Positions 39,156 through 49,134 of a stretch of DNA of 64,000 nucleotides are shown in pieces. Each line of letters starts with the position of its first letter. Position 1 is the stretch's first letter. The notes under the pieces were generated by a model. It did no database searches. It was not told the origin of the DNA and saw nothing but the letters and a program-made list of their open reading frames with translations. The position numbers and the translations under genes are program-made. The DNA comes from Alphaproteobacteria bacterium (GTDB lineage: Bacteria > Pseudomonadota > Alphaproteobacteria > UBA2966 > CAIVPW01), in contig CANKGV010000009.1 in NCBI GenBank assembly GCA_947481575.1, positions 22,834 to 86,833 of the forward strand, written 5' to 3'.

Positions 39156-39710
39156 CTAACGCCCGGCCGGGCACGCCTTGTCGATCGCGTCGTGGGCCGC
39201 CGTAAAGCCGGACAGGGAATAGGTGTCGGTGGTCACCGTGTTGCGCACAGAGGTGCCCTTGATGCTCATTTTCGAACCGGCGACCATGGCCTTCACCATC
39301 GCCGCATCCTGGGCCGCGGTTTCGTTCCAGGCACCGTCGTCCTTGGTGAACAGCTTGAAGTCGGTGGTGTCCACGGTCGCGGTCACGATGGCGTTCGGCG
39401 CAAAACTGTAGCCCGCGACGATGCTGACCACGTTGCGCGAATTGTCCGAACTGCGGTGAATTACCTGCAAATACACGTCGCCGCGGTTCACGCCTTTGGG
39501 TGCCATGTCGAGCGGGGTGGTGTGCATGTAGCAAAACTTCTTATTGCCCGGTTCGGTGTCGGTCCACGCGTACCAGTCGCCAAACGTGCCCAACAGCGTC
39601 GCCGCCGCATGCGCGGGCGCGGCCGCCAGCGCGGACATGGTCAACAACAGTACGGAAACACCAAGCGAACGCACGACGCGCACCCTGCACTCAAAACGCG
39701 GCTGATTCAT
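39156..39710 (-). CDS. IalB-like exported protein
   Basis: Signal peptide; [26 protein letters not shown]...[10 protein letters not shown]...[19 protein letters not shown]. Confidence 0.75.
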   Translation of the reverse strand: MNQPRFECRVRVVRSLGVSVLLLTMSALAAAPAHAAATLLGTFGDWYAWTDTEPGNKKFCYMHTTPLDMAPKGVNRGDVYLQVIHRSSDNSRNVVSIVAGYSFAPNAIVTATVDTTDFKLFTKDDGAWNETAAQDAAMVKAMVAGSKMSIKGTSVRNTVTTDTYSLSGFTAAHDAIDKACPAGR

Positions 39711-39750
39711 GGCCGCAGGGTAGCCGATTTGGCCGGACCGGGAAAACCGG

Positions 39751-40083
39751 TCACGCAGCCGTGCCGGTTTGGCGCTCCACCCAGGTCTGCGCCTTGGCAA
39801 AGTGCTCGGCGGTCATATGGCGCCGCACCGCGGCCACCGCGGCCGCCAAAACGGCCGCATCGTCGACAAAGCCGATCCCGGCCACAAAGTCCGGAATGGC
39901 ATCCAACGGCACCACGAAGTACGCCAAAGCGCCTACCAGCAGCGCTTTGACCAAGCTGGGTGTGGCCGGATCGGTGGCGCAGTACCAGGCGGCTACCGCA
40001 TCGGTCAGGAACGGCACCCGGCCGATCGACGCGCGGGCCTTGGCCCAAAACCCGGCCAGCGGGCGGGAATCGTCCGGTTTCAT
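39751..40083 (-). CDS. YkvA/DUF1232 family membrane protein
   Basis: KALLVGALAYFVVPLDAIPDFVAGIGFVDDAAVLAAAVAAV. Confidence 0.88.
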   Translation of the reverse strand: MKPDDSRPLAGFWAKARASIGRVPFLTDAVAAWYCATDPATPSLVKALLVGALAYFVVPLDAIPDFVAGIGFVDDAAVLAAAVAAVRRHMTAEHFAKAQTWVERQTGTAA

Positions 40084-40157
40084 AGCGGTTAGATAGGGTC
40101 GGCCGGGGACCGCCGCAAGACTGGCGCCCGGCGCGTGGCCCGGAGTATGAAGGCGCC

Positions 40158-40577
40158 GTGCCAAAAACCCGCGCCCAAATCCCGGACTGGACCACGGCTG
40201 TCGCGCCAACCCTGGCGGACGTCGAGGTCATCGCCAACGCCGCCTACCTGACCATCCCCGCGCAGTTGCGCGCCCAGGTCGATCCGGTCGCGATCCTGGT
40301 CGTGGACTTTCCCGACGACGAAACGCTGGACGAAATGGGCTGTGAAACCGCGTTCGACCTGCTCGGGCTGTACCAGGGCGTCAGCCTCGACCGCAAAAGC
40401 GTTACCGACACACCGCGCGATGTCGACCGCATCTTCCTGTACCGCCGCCCGCTGCTCGATTTCTGGAGCGAGAGCGGCGAGGAGTTCGGCCACCTGGTGC
40501 GCCATGTGCTGATCCACGAGATCGGCCACCACTTCGGCTACTCCGACGACGATATGGAGGCGATCGACAACGAATGA
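40158..40577 (+). CDS. zincin-like metallopeptidase family protein
   Basis: HVLIHEIGHHFGYSDDDMEAID zinc motif. Confidence 0.88.
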   Translation: MPKTRAQIPDWTTAVAPTLADVEVIANAAYLTIPAQLRAQVDPVAILVVDFPDDETLDEMGCETAFDLLGLYQGVSLDRKSVTDTPRDVDRIFLYRRPLLDFWSESGEEFGHLVRHVLIHEIGHHFGYSDDDMEAIDNE

Positions 40578-41080
40578 AGACACCGAAACCCTCCGCGCCG
40601 CCCAAGGTGCGTGTGCTGTTCGTGTGCATGGGGAACATCTGCCGCTCGCCGACTGCGGAAGGCGTATTCCGGCGGCTCGTGTCGGCGGCGGGGCTGGACA
40701 CCGTCATCGCTACGGATTCCGCGGGCACCCACGACTACCACATCGGCGAAGCCCCCGATCCGCGCACGGTCGCCGCCGCCGCGACACGCGGCGTCGACCT
40801 GAGTTGGCGGCGCGGCCGCCAAGTGAGCGCTGCCGACTTCGACCGGTTCGACTACGTGCTGGCCATGGACGGGGACAACTTCCGTCACCTCGCGGCGCTT
40901 GCGGGCAAGCGTGCGGAAGGAAAGCTCAGCCTGTTCCTCGACTACGCGCCGGAGGTGGGCGAGCGCGAAGTGCCCGATCCGTACTTCGGTGGCGCCGATG
41001 GGTTCGAGCATGTGCTCGACCTAGTCGAAGCCGCCTCCCGCGGCCTGCTCGCCGAGTTGCGCCGCCGCCACCTGGGATGA
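40574..41080 (+). CDS. low-molecular-weight protein tyrosine phosphatase
   Basis: VLFVCMGNICRSPTAEGVFRRLV and VPDPYFGG. Confidence 0.93.
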   Translation: MKTPKPSAPPKVRVLFVCMGNICRSPTAEGVFRRLVSAAGLDTVIATDSAGTHDYHIGEAPDPRTVAAAATRGVDLSWRRGRQVSAADFDRFDYVLAMDGDNFRHLAALAGKRAEGKLSLFLDYAPEVGEREVPDPYFGGADGFEHVLDLVEAASRGLLAELRRRHLG

Positions 41081-41928
41081 CTTCCGCGGCCGAGCGAATT
41101 GCTGCCGCCCTCGGTATTGCGCCGCGCTCGCTACGCCCGCTTAGCGGCGGCTCCGTCGCGGAAGTCTACGAACTCACAATGCCCGATGGCGCCCGGCTGG
41201 TGGCCAAAGTCGGCCGCTCCGGCGCGAAGCTCGACCTCGAAGGCTGGATGCTGCGCTACCTGCGTGGTCACGCAGCGGCCCCAGTGCCTGCAGTCGTGCA
41301 CGAGTCCGACGTCCTGCTGGTGATGGAGTGCCTCCCCAACGCCGGCGGGATCTCGCCCGCTGTGGAGTGCGCTGCGGCCGATGTGATCGCTGCGCTCCAC
41401 GCCGTGCGGGGCCCAAGTTTTGGCCTGGAGCGCGACACCCTGATCGGCGGCTTGCACCAACCCAACCCGCCCACCGCCTCGTGGCTCGCATTCTTCCGCG
41501 ACTACCGCTTGCGGTTCATGGCTGCGGATGCCGAGCGGGCGGGGCGCCTGCCCGCCGCACTGCTAGGGCGCATCGACCGTCTGGCGGCCAAACTCGGCGA
41601 TTGGATCGGCGAACCGTCGCACCCATCGCTGATCCACGGCGACCTGTGGACCGGCAACGTGCTGGCGCACCAGGGACGCTTGAGCGGCCTGATCGATCCG
41701 GCGATCTACTACGCCGACCCGGAAATCGAACTCGCGTTCACCACACTATTCGGCACCTTCGGCGACGCGTTCTTCGGCCGCTACGGCGAGCTGCGGCCAC
41801 TGGCGCTGGGGTTTTTCGAGGAACGCCGGGATCTCTACAACCTGTACCCGTTGCTGGTGCACGTGCGTCTGTTCGGCGGCTCGTACGTTGCGGACGTGGA
41901 TCGCACCCTTCGGCGGTATGGATGCTGA
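41077..41928 (+). CDS. fructosamine kinase family protein
   Basis: LRPLSGGSVAEVYELTMPDGARLVAKVG...LIHGDLWTGNVL...LIDPAIYYADPEIELAFTTLFG. Confidence 0.88.
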   Translation: MTSAAERIAAALGIAPRSLRPLSGGSVAEVYELTMPDGARLVAKVGRSGAKLDLEGWMLRYLRGHAAAPVPAVVHESDVLLVMECLPNAGGISPAVECAAADVIAALHAVRGPSFGLERDTLIGGLHQPNPPTASWLAFFRDYRLRFMAADAERAGRLPAALLGRIDRLAAKLGDWIGEPSHPSLIHGDLWTGNVLAHQGRLSGLIDPAIYYADPEIELAFTTLFGTFGDAFFGRYGELRPLALGFFEERRDLYNLYPLLVHVRLFGGSYVADVDRTLRRYGC

Positions 41929-41941
41929 AAGGCCGCGAAGG

Positions 41942-42472
41942 CTAGATCAGGGGGTACCGCACTTCCGCGGTGTAGGCCGCGTGGTCCGAGCCAAGCCGGC
42001 TTGAGAACAGCACGAACTCGGTCACCGGAAATGGCGCCAGCCGGAACGGCTCGTGGATGGCCAGGAATTTGCCCAGGTCGGGCGTGCCGCGCTTGAAGCG
42101 CGCCAAGCTCACGTGCGGCACAAACTTGCGGCTTTCGACCTCGACGTGCGCGCGCCGCGCCGCATTCTCGACCTTGGCCTGGAGCAGGTTCAGGGCCTCG
42201 TTGGCCGCAACCCCCGCCCACACCGAGCGGATCGCAGCACCATTGCCGAAGTTGCCCAGCCCGGCGACTTCCAGTTCGAACTTCTTGGCCCGCACTAGGC
42301 CCAGTTCCTCGGCGACATCTTCTGCGTGGGGCCGGTCGAGTTCGCCCAGGAATGCCAGGGTCACATGCATCTGCTCGGCGCCGACCCACTTGGCCCCATG
42401 CATGCCGCCGGCCAACGCAGCAAGGCGTTCGCGGGCGAAGGCCGGCAATTCGACGGCAACGAATAGGCGCAT
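41942..42472 (-). CDS. thpR: RNA 2',3'-cyclic phosphodiesterase
   Basis: MRLFVAVELPAFARERLAAL, HVTLAFLGEL and HVSLARFK (two HxT/Sx motifs). Confidence 0.9.
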   Translation of the reverse strand: MRLFVAVELPAFARERLAALAGGMHGAKWVGAEQMHVTLAFLGELDRPHAEDVAEELGLVRAKKFELEVAGLGNFGNGAAIRSVWAGVAANEALNLLQAKVENAARRAHVEVESRKFVPHVSLARFKRGTPDLGKFLAIHEPFRLAPFPVTEFVLFSSRLGSDHAAYTAEVRYPLI

Positions 42473-42522
42473 GAACCGATGTGCAAGCCGCGCCCGGAAC
42501 CGGGCCGGCGGTTAGAACAGCG

Positions 42523-42990
42523 TCAAACCTGCCGCACGCACCCCAGCGTGCGCATGTTCACGTCGGCAGCCGGGTATCCCTTGGCGGCGGCCAACTGGAA
42601 ATACGTTGCGGCTTTGACGCAATCGGCGGTGACCCCGTCGCCTTGGGAGTACATCACGCCCAAGCTATTCCACGCTCCGGGATAGTTCAGGTCGGCTGCC
42701 GCTTGGTACCACTGTAGCGCGTCGGCGATGCGGCGGCCCTGGCGATACGCACGCCCCAACTGGAACATGAACCGCGGTTCCTTGGGGTAACGCGCCACCG
42801 CATCGAGGCACGCGGCAACCGCCTGTTCCACGCGGATGTCCTCGGTACGCACACCGGTGCCCACGTGCTCCGGGTCGATCGGGTTGCCGGCCAGCGTGTC
42901 GCACGCGTGTAGCGGCGCGCGCTCCTGCGCACCAGCGGCGAACGCCGCCATCAGCGTTACCCCAAAGGTTGCCGCGACGAGAAGCTTCAT
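42523..42990 (-). CDS. exported Sel1/TPR-like repeat protein
   Basis: Signal peptide; ADALQWYQAAADLNYPGAWNSLGVMYSQGDGV...AATYFQLAAAKGYPAADVNM. Confidence 0.75.
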   Translation of the reverse strand: MKLLVAATFGVTLMAAFAAGAQERAPLHACDTLAGNPIDPEHVGTGVRTEDIRVEQAVAACLDAVARYPKEPRFMFQLGRAYRQGRRIADALQWYQAAADLNYPGAWNSLGVMYSQGDGVTADCVKAATYFQLAAAKGYPAADVNMRTLGCVRQV

Positions 42991-43031
42991 GGCCGCAACC
43001 TAGCGAAAACCGCGTTTCCGCGCCACGGGCC

Positions 43032-43718
43032 CTACGTGCCCTGGCCGAGCGCCGCAATCACCGCCGGCAGGATGTTGGCCACGACAATCTCCACCCCCAG
43101 CTCGTTCGGATGTTTGCCGTCGCCCTGCAGATACTGCGGCTGGGCCGCCACGCCATCCAGAAAGAATGGATACAGCGGCACCTGATAGGCGGCAGCTAGG
43201 CGCGTATACACGTCGCGGAACGCGGCGCCGTATTCCTCGCCCAGGTTGGGCGGCGCCAGCATGCCGGCCAAGAGCGCCGGGATATTGCGTTTCTTCAATT
43301 CCGCCAGGATCGCGTCCAGGTTGGCATACGTCGCTTCCGGCTTGATCGCGCGCAGGGCGTCGTTGGCCCCCAGCTCCACGATCACCAGGCTCGTGTCCGG
43401 CACCAGTGACCACCCCAACCGCGAGCGCCCCGCGGCCGAGGTGTCGCCGGATACGCCGGCATTGATGACCTGGGCCAAGATGCCCCGATTGCGCAGCGCC
43501 GCCTCCAGCCGCGGCGGAAATGAGCTTTGCGCATCGGCCAGGCCGAACCCTGCGGACAGGCTGTCACCCAGCACCACGATCAGCGGGCCGCCGCCTGCCG
43601 CCAAGACTGCGGGAACTCCCATGCCGAAAACCGCCAGCGCGGCGCCCAGCCCCTTGTTGAACGCCCGCCGGGTGCCCTTATATGCGTCCGCTTCCCGCCG
43701 CAGTGGTGCTCGTTGCAT
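43032..43718 (-). CDS. arylesterase/GDSL lipase (TesA-like)
   Basis: PLIVVLGDSLSAGFGL, GVSGDTSAAGRSRL, ELGANDALRAI, DGKHPNELG. Confidence 0.9.
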   Translation of the reverse strand: MQRAPLRREADAYKGTRRAFNKGLGAALAVFGMGVPAVLAAGGGPLIVVLGDSLSAGFGLADAQSSFPPRLEAALRNRGILAQVINAGVSGDTSAAGRSRLGWSLVPDTSLVIVELGANDALRAIKPEATYANLDAILAELKKRNIPALLAGMLAPPNLGEEYGAAFRDVYTRLAAAYQVPLYPFFLDGVAAQPQYLQGDGKHPNELGVEIVVANILPAVIAALGQGT

Positions 43719-44448
43719 GGCCGAACCCGCCCTTCATCCCAGCGCCGCACCGCTTGTGCGCCTGCGCGGCGTGGAAGTTAGCCTGAGCAGCACCGCAGGT
43801 CCCGTCAACATTCTGCGCGGCGTCGACCTCGACATCGCGGCCGGCGATACGATTGCGGTGACCGGCCCATCGGGCTCCGGCAAGTCGACCCTGCTGGCGG
43901 TGCTGGGCGGTTTGGAACGCCCCACCCGTGGTGAAGTCACCATCGCCGGTCAAAGCATCGGCACCATGAGCGAAGACGCCCTCGCGCTGTTCCGCCGCCG
44001 TACCGTCGGCATCGTGTTCCAGTCGTTCCATCTGATCCCCACCATGACCGCCATCGAAAACGTCGCGGTGCCGCTGGAACTCGCCGGACGCCGCGATGCC
44101 TTTGCGATAGCGGCCGAAGCGTTGGCCGGCGCCGGCCTGGCCCACCGCACCACGCACTACCCCGCGCAGCTGTCCGGCGGCGAGCAGCAGCGCGTCGCCA
44201 TCGCCCGCGCGTTCGCCGGCGAGCCCAAGCTGGTGCTGGCCGATGAGCCCACCGGCAATCTGGATAGCGCGACCGGTGCGGCCATTGTCGATCTGATGTT
44301 CTCCACCCAGGCGCGTGTGGGCAGCACCTTGTTGCTGATCACCCACGATCTCGCCGTGGGCCGCCGCTGCCGCCGCCACTACCGCATGGAAGACGGCCGG
44401 CTGGTGAGCGATGCGTCCGCCGAAGCCCGGGCCGTGCCGGGCCGATGA
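43717..44448 (+). CDS. ABC transporter ATP-binding protein (YbbA/LolD type)
   Basis: [48 protein letters not shown]. Confidence 0.95.
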   Translation: MAEPALHPSAAPLVRLRGVEVSLSSTAGPVNILRGVDLDIAAGDTIAVTGPSGSGKSTLLAVLGGLERPTRGEVTIAGQSIGTMSEDALALFRRRTVGIVFQSFHLIPTMTAIENVAVPLELAGRRDAFAIAAEALAGAGLAHRTTHYPAQLSGGEQQRVAIARAFAGEPKLVLADEPTGNLDSATGAAIVDLMFSTQARVGSTLLLITHDLAVGRRCRRHYRMEDGRLVSDASAEARAVPGR

Positions 44449-46961
44449 CCCTGCCGGTATCCCTGCGCCTCGCCCAGCGCGAGCTGCGCAACGGGCTCAG
44501 CGGCTTCCGGGTATTCCTGGCAGTCTTGGCGCTCGGCGTCGGCACCATCGCTGCGGTCGGTTCCCTCTCCACATCGCTGGTGGATAGCCTGCGCGTGAAC
44601 GCGCGCGCCTTGAACGGCGGCGACGTCGAAGCGAACCTTGCCACGCGCCCGGCCACTGCCGGCGAACTGGACTACTTCATCGCCCACGCGGAGCGGGTGA
44701 GTGCCGTGCGCGAACTGCGGGCGATGGCGCGCCCCGCCGCCGGCGACGCCACCCTCGTGGAGCTCAAGGCGGTGGACGACGTCTACCCGCTCTACGGCGC
44801 CATGAAGCTCGACCCCGCAATCGACATCCGCACCGCTCTGGCGCCGGTGGGCGGAGTTCCCGGCGCCGTCGTCGAACCCGAATTCCTCCAGCGTACCGGC
44901 GCCAAGGTCGGCGACCGCGTTGCCGTCGGCACCACCACATTTGTCGTGCGCGCCACGATCGTCGAAGAACCGGACCGGACCGCCAGTGCGTTTTCGCTCG
45001 GCCCCCGCCTGATGATCACCAATGCCGCGCTCGACACTACGGGGCTCGTGACGCTCGGCAGCCTGCTCGAACACAACTACCGCGTCGCCATCGATCCGGC
45101 GGTGACACCGGAACAATGGGTTGCCGATCTGCGCGCCGCGTTCCCCGACTCCGGCTGGCGCCTGCGCCCCTACACCTCGGCCCAACCCGCGGTGCAGCGG
45201 TTCGTCGAACGCTTCGGCGCGTTTCTCACCCTGGTCGGGCTGACGGTCCTGGTGATCGGCGGCATCGGCGTCGCCAACGGCGTGCAGAACTACCTCGCCA
45301 CCCGCACCGAAACGATTGCGATTCTGAAGTGCCTGGGTGCGCCGGGCGGCCTCGTGTTCCGCGTGTACCTCTGGCAGATCGGATCGCTGGCCGCGCTCGG
45401 CATTGCCATCGGACTGGTGATCGGCGCGCTGTCGCCGCTGATCGCGCCGTTCGCCATCGGCAGCAGCCTGCCGGTGCCGGTCACCTTCGCGATCCACCCC
45501 CTGCCGCTCGGCATCGCCGCGCTCTATGGGGTGCTCACCGCGCTCGTATTCACGCTGTGGCCCTTGGCCCAGGCCCGCGATATCCCGGCCGCGCGTCTGT
45601 TCCGGTCGGTGATTGCACCGGCGCGGGCGTGGCCCCGCGGCGCTTACCTCGCCGCGCTGGCGCTCGCCTCCACGGCGTTGTTGGCGCTGGCCGTCTTCGG
45701 CTCCGGCGATCCGGCCTTCTCCGTTTGGTTCGTGATGGCGGTGGCGGGCGGGCTGCTCACGTTCCGCATCGCAGCGTTCGGCGTGGTGAAACTGATCGCG
45801 GTACTGCCGCGCCCATCCGCTCCCACCGTGCGCCTCGCACTCGCCGGGCTTGTGCGGCCCGGCGCCAGCACCGGCAATGTAATGTTATCGCTCGGCGCTG
45901 GGCTCAGCGTCCTGGTGGCGGTGGCCCAGTTGGACGGCAACATCAACCGCCAGGTGACGCAAGAAGTGCCCGCCAAGGCGCCGGCATTCTTCTTCCTCGA
46001 TATCCAGCCTGACCAGGCGCTGGAATTCGATGCCACCGTGCGCGCGGCCGTCGGCTTCGAGGCGATGGAGCGGGTGCCGACCTTGCGCGGCCGCGTCACC
46101 TCGGTGAACGGCGTGTCGGTGCAGGAACTGCGCGCCCAACGGTCCCACTGGTTCTACCGGGCCGAACTTGGCTTCAGCTACCGCGCGACGTTGCCCGATG
46201 GCGTGATGTTGACCGCAGGTTCCTGGTGGCCGCCCAGCTACACCGGTCCCGCACAGATCTCCCTCGATGCCGACGTCGCGGCGGAAACCGGCATCGCACT
46301 CGGCGATACGATCACGGTCGATATCCTCGGCCGTCCGGTGTCCGGCACCGTGGCCAACCTGCGCCGGGTCGAATGGCGCGGCTACGGCCTCAATTTCAGC
46401 ATGCTGTTCTCGCCCGGTGTATTGGAGGCGGCACCGCAGACCCATGTGGCCAGCGCCACCGTCACCCCGGCAGGGGAGGACGCGTTGTTCAAGTCGGTTA
46501 CCGCCAAGTTCGCCAACGTGACCGCGATCCGCACCCGCGAGGTGATCGAACGCATCACCGGCCTGATCGGCGATATCGGCACCGCCGTGCGCTGGGTGTC
46601 GGCGATCACCATCGTCGCCGGGGTGCTGGTCCTGGCCGGGGCGGTCGCCGCCGGTCGCCGCACGCGCCTATACGACTCGGTGATTCTGAAGGTGCTCGGC
46701 GCCACCCGCGCCGACGTGCTGCGCGCCTACCTGATCGAATACTCGATCCTGGGCGCCGCCACCGCGCTCCTGGCTACCGTGGTGGGCAGCGCCGGGGCGT
46801 GGGCCGTCATCACGTTCGTGATGGATGAGCGGTTCGTATTCGTGGTCCCCGCGGTGCTCACCGCCGCAGTGGGCGGAATGTTGCTGGTGGTGGCCCTCGG
46901 CATCGCCGGCACCTTCCGGTTGCTCGGCCAGCGCCCGGCGCCGGTGCTGCGCACGGCCTAA
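44445..46961 (+). CDS. ABC transporter permease (FtsX/YbbP-like)
   Basis: 838 aa, two FtsX-like modules; VQNYLATRTETIAILKCLGAPGGLVFRVYLWQIG; overlaps the ATPase gene. Confidence 0.93.
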   Translation: MTLPVSLRLAQRELRNGLSGFRVFLAVLALGVGTIAAVGSLSTSLVDSLRVNARALNGGDVEANLATRPATAGELDYFIAHAERVSAVRELRAMARPAAGDATLVELKAVDDVYPLYGAMKLDPAIDIRTALAPVGGVPGAVVEPEFLQRTGAKVGDRVAVGTTTFVVRATIVEEPDRTASAFSLGPRLMITNAALDTTGLVTLGSLLEHNYRVAIDPAVTPEQWVADLRAAFPDSGWRLRPYTSAQPAVQRFVERFGAFLTLVGLTVLVIGGIGVANGVQNYLATRTETIAILKCLGAPGGLVFRVYLWQIGSLAALGIAIGLVIGALSPLIAPFAIGSSLPVPVTFAIHPLPLGIAALYGVLTALVFTLWPLAQARDIPAARLFRSVIAPARAWPRGAYLAALALASTALLALAVFGSGDPAFSVWFVMAVAGGLLTFRIAAFGVVKLIAVLPRPSAPTVRLALAGLVRPGASTGNVMLSLGAGLSVLVAVAQLDGNINRQVTQEVPAKAPAFFFLDIQPDQALEFDATVRAAVGFEAMERVPTLRGRVTSVNGVSVQELRAQRSHWFYRAELGFSYRATLPDGVMLTAGSWWPPSYTGPAQISLDADVAAETGIALGDTITVDILGRPVSGTVANLRRVEWRGYGLNFSMLFSPGVLEAAPQTHVASATVTPAGEDALFKSVTAKFANVTAIRTREVIERITGLIGDIGTAVRWVSAITIVAGVLVLAGAVAAGRRTRLYDSVILKVLGATRADVLRAYLIEYSILGAATALLATVVGSAGAWAVITFVMDERFVFVVPAVLTAAVGGMLLVVALGIAGTFRLLGQRPAPVLRTA

Positions 46962-47073
46962 CCCGCCGGCCGGGCGGTTCTTGAAAGCTGCGGCATCGCG
47001 GGCCATATGTCCCGCAGACCTGTCAGGGTATCCTCCCCGGATTACCTGACGTTTCCTTTGGAGGAATTTGACC

Positions 47074-47790
47074 ATGGCCGATACCAGAGTCCGCCTGGGC
47101 CCGCTCAGCGGCACGGAGCGCCTCGGAATCGACGAGGGCCTGCGCTCCTACATGTTGCGGGTCTACAATCTCATGGGCCTGGGCTTGGCGCTCAGCGGCG
47201 CCGTCGCCCTGTTCGTCGCCACCAACACCGCGATCCAGACCGCGATCTACGGCAGCGCGTTGCAGTGGGTCGTGATGCTCGCCCCGCTGGCGTTCATCCT
47301 CGCCCTTAGCTTCGGCATCCAGCGCATGAGCGCGGCCACCGCCCAACTCGTCTATTGGGGCTTCGCTGTCGCGATGGGCCTGTCGCTGTCCAGCATCTTC
47401 CTGGTGTACACGGGCGCCAGCGTTGCCCGCGTGTTCTTCATCTCTGCCGCAACGTTCGGCGCGATGAGCCTGTACGGCTACACGACCAAACGCGATCTGA
47501 CGCAGTTCGGCTCGTTCCTGATCATGGGCCTGTTCGGCATCGTGATCGCCAGCATCGTGAACATCTTCATCGCGTCGTCGGCGTTCAGCTTCGCGATTTC
47601 GGTGATCGGCGTGCTGGTGTTCGTCGGCCTCACCGCCTACGACACTCAACGCGTGCGCGAAAGCTACTTCGAGGCGGATAGCGGCGAAGTCGCCCACAAG
47701 AAGGCGATCTTCGGCGCCCTCACGCTGTATCTCGACTTCATCAACCTGATGATGATGCTCCTGCGCCTGTTCGGCGACCGCCGCCAGTAG
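47074..47790 (+). CDS. Bax inhibitor-1/YccA family membrane protein
   Basis: LRSYMLRVYNLMGLGLALSGAVAL...YDTQRVRESYF...GALTLYLDFINLMMMLLRLFGDRR; AGGAGGA-like ribosome-binding site. Confidence 0.93.
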   Translation: MADTRVRLGPLSGTERLGIDEGLRSYMLRVYNLMGLGLALSGAVALFVATNTAIQTAIYGSALQWVVMLAPLAFILALSFGIQRMSAATAQLVYWGFAVAMGLSLSSIFLVYTGASVARVFFISAATFGAMSLYGYTTKRDLTQFGSFLIMGLFGIVIASIVNIFIASSAFSFAISVIGVLVFVGLTAYDTQRVRESYFEADSGEVAHKKAIFGALTLYLDFINLMMMLLRLFGDRRQ

Positions 47791-47810
47791 CAGAACCAAA
47801 CCGCCTAACG

Positions 47811-47845
47811 AAACGCCCGGCCTCACGGCCGGGCGTTTCTGTTTC
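47811..47845. terminator. bidirectional intrinsic terminator
   Basis: AAACGCCCGGCC TCAC GGCCGGGCGTTT followed by CTGTTTCT. Confidence 0.85.
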
Positions 47846-48207
47846 TAGCCGGTAAGCAGGGTAGGTCGGCGCTTGCCGTCGAACTGGCGCAGCACATCCG
47901 CCAGCACGTCGCCGCGCCGCACGATGCGCCCCCCGCGCGCAATCACGGCGAACCGCGGCGTGCCGCTGCGCGATTTGACGATGCGGAACTCGGGAACCTC
48001 AAAGGCGCTGCGGCCCACGGCAAACGTGGCGCAGTTGCTGTCAAACAGCAGCGAATAGTCGCGCCACTCACCGGCCACCACCTTGCGGCCGTACACCCGC
48101 AGGATCAACTCAAGCTCGCGGCGGTCGAACACCACCGGTGCCTTGTCCGCCCGCGCGCCGTCGGTTCGGGCGGGCAGGTACTTGGCGAGGCTGACGAGAT
48201 CTCCCAT
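47845..48207 (-). CDS. DUF2794-like protein
   Basis: VVFDRRELELILRVYGRKVVAGEWRDYSLLFDSNCATFAVGRSAFEVPEFRIVK. Confidence 0.8.
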   Translation of the reverse strand: MGDLVSLAKYLPARTDGARADKAPVVFDRRELELILRVYGRKVVAGEWRDYSLLFDSNCATFAVGRSAFEVPEFRIVKSRSGTPRFAVIARGGRIVRRGDVLADVLRQFDGKRRPTLLTG

Positions 48208-48294
48208 TCCGACCGCCGGTCCGGCGCCTCCCGTATGGCTACCTCACGCGCAAATCATGGCACGGTGTCCGGCGCCGCGGAAGCCGATCGGCGC

Positions 48295-49134
48295 CTAGCG
48301 GTTGCTGCGTGTACGGGGGTCCAATGCGTCGCGCAGCCCGTCGCCCAGCAAGTTCGCCCCGAGCACCGTCAGCGCCAGCACGATGCCGGGAAACACCGCC
48401 AGATGCGGCGCTTGAGCCAAGTACGTGCGCTCTTCGAACAGCATCCGGCCCAGGCTGACATCGGGCGGCTGGGTGCCCAGGCCCAGGTACGACAGCGCCG
48501 CCTCGGCCAAGATCGCTACGCTGAAACTGGTCGCCGCCTGCACCACCAGCACGCCGGCGATGCTCGGCACCACGTGGTCCAGGGTAATGCGCACGCGGCC
48601 CTTGCCGGTGGCCCGCGCCGCGCGCACGAATTCCTGCTGCCAGGTGACGGCCGCCGCCGCCCGCGCCAGGCGGGCGAACACCGGCACGAAGAACACGCCG
48701 ATTGCCAGCACCGATGTTGCCAGTCCGGCGCCCAGCGATGCTGCCAACAGCACCGCCAGCAGCACGCTCGGGAACGCGAACACTAGGTCGACAGCGCGCA
48801 TCAACCAGCGGTCCAAGGCCCCGCCCAACGCAGCAGCGCTCAGACCCACCGCGGCGCCGCCGGCCAGCCCGACGAGCACCGCCAACGCGGCGGCGGTCAG
48901 CGAAATGCGCAGGCCCAGCACGATGCGCGCTGCGGCATCGCGGCCGAAGTGATCGGTGCCGAGCCAGTGGCCGGCGCTTGGGCCCAGAAACCGGTGGGCG
49001 ATGTCCATCTGGTCCGCCGCCGGCAGCAGTGCGGGCAGCAGCAGCGCTGCCGCTACCGCCACCCCGCACACCGCGGCGCCGATGCGCGCCGGCCACAGGC
49101 GCGGCGTACGTGCGGGAAGGGCGAAAGCGCTCAT
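48295..49134 (-). CDS. peptide/nickel-type ABC transporter permease (DppC-like)
   Basis: HWLGTDHFGRDAAARIVLGLRISLTAA; FVRAARATGKGRVRITLDHVVPSIAG. Confidence 0.92.
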   Translation of the reverse strand: MSAFALPARTPRLWPARIGAAVCGVAVAAALLLPALLPAADQMDIAHRFLGPSAGHWLGTDHFGRDAAARIVLGLRISLTAAALAVLVGLAGGAAVGLSAAALGGALDRWLMRAVDLVFAFPSVLLAVLLAASLGAGLATSVLAIGVFFVPVFARLARAAAAVTWQQEFVRAARATGKGRVRITLDHVVPSIAGVLVVQAATSFSVAILAEAALSYLGLGTQPPDVSLGRMLFEERTYLAQAPHLAVFPGIVLALTVLGANLLGDGLRDALDPRTRSNR

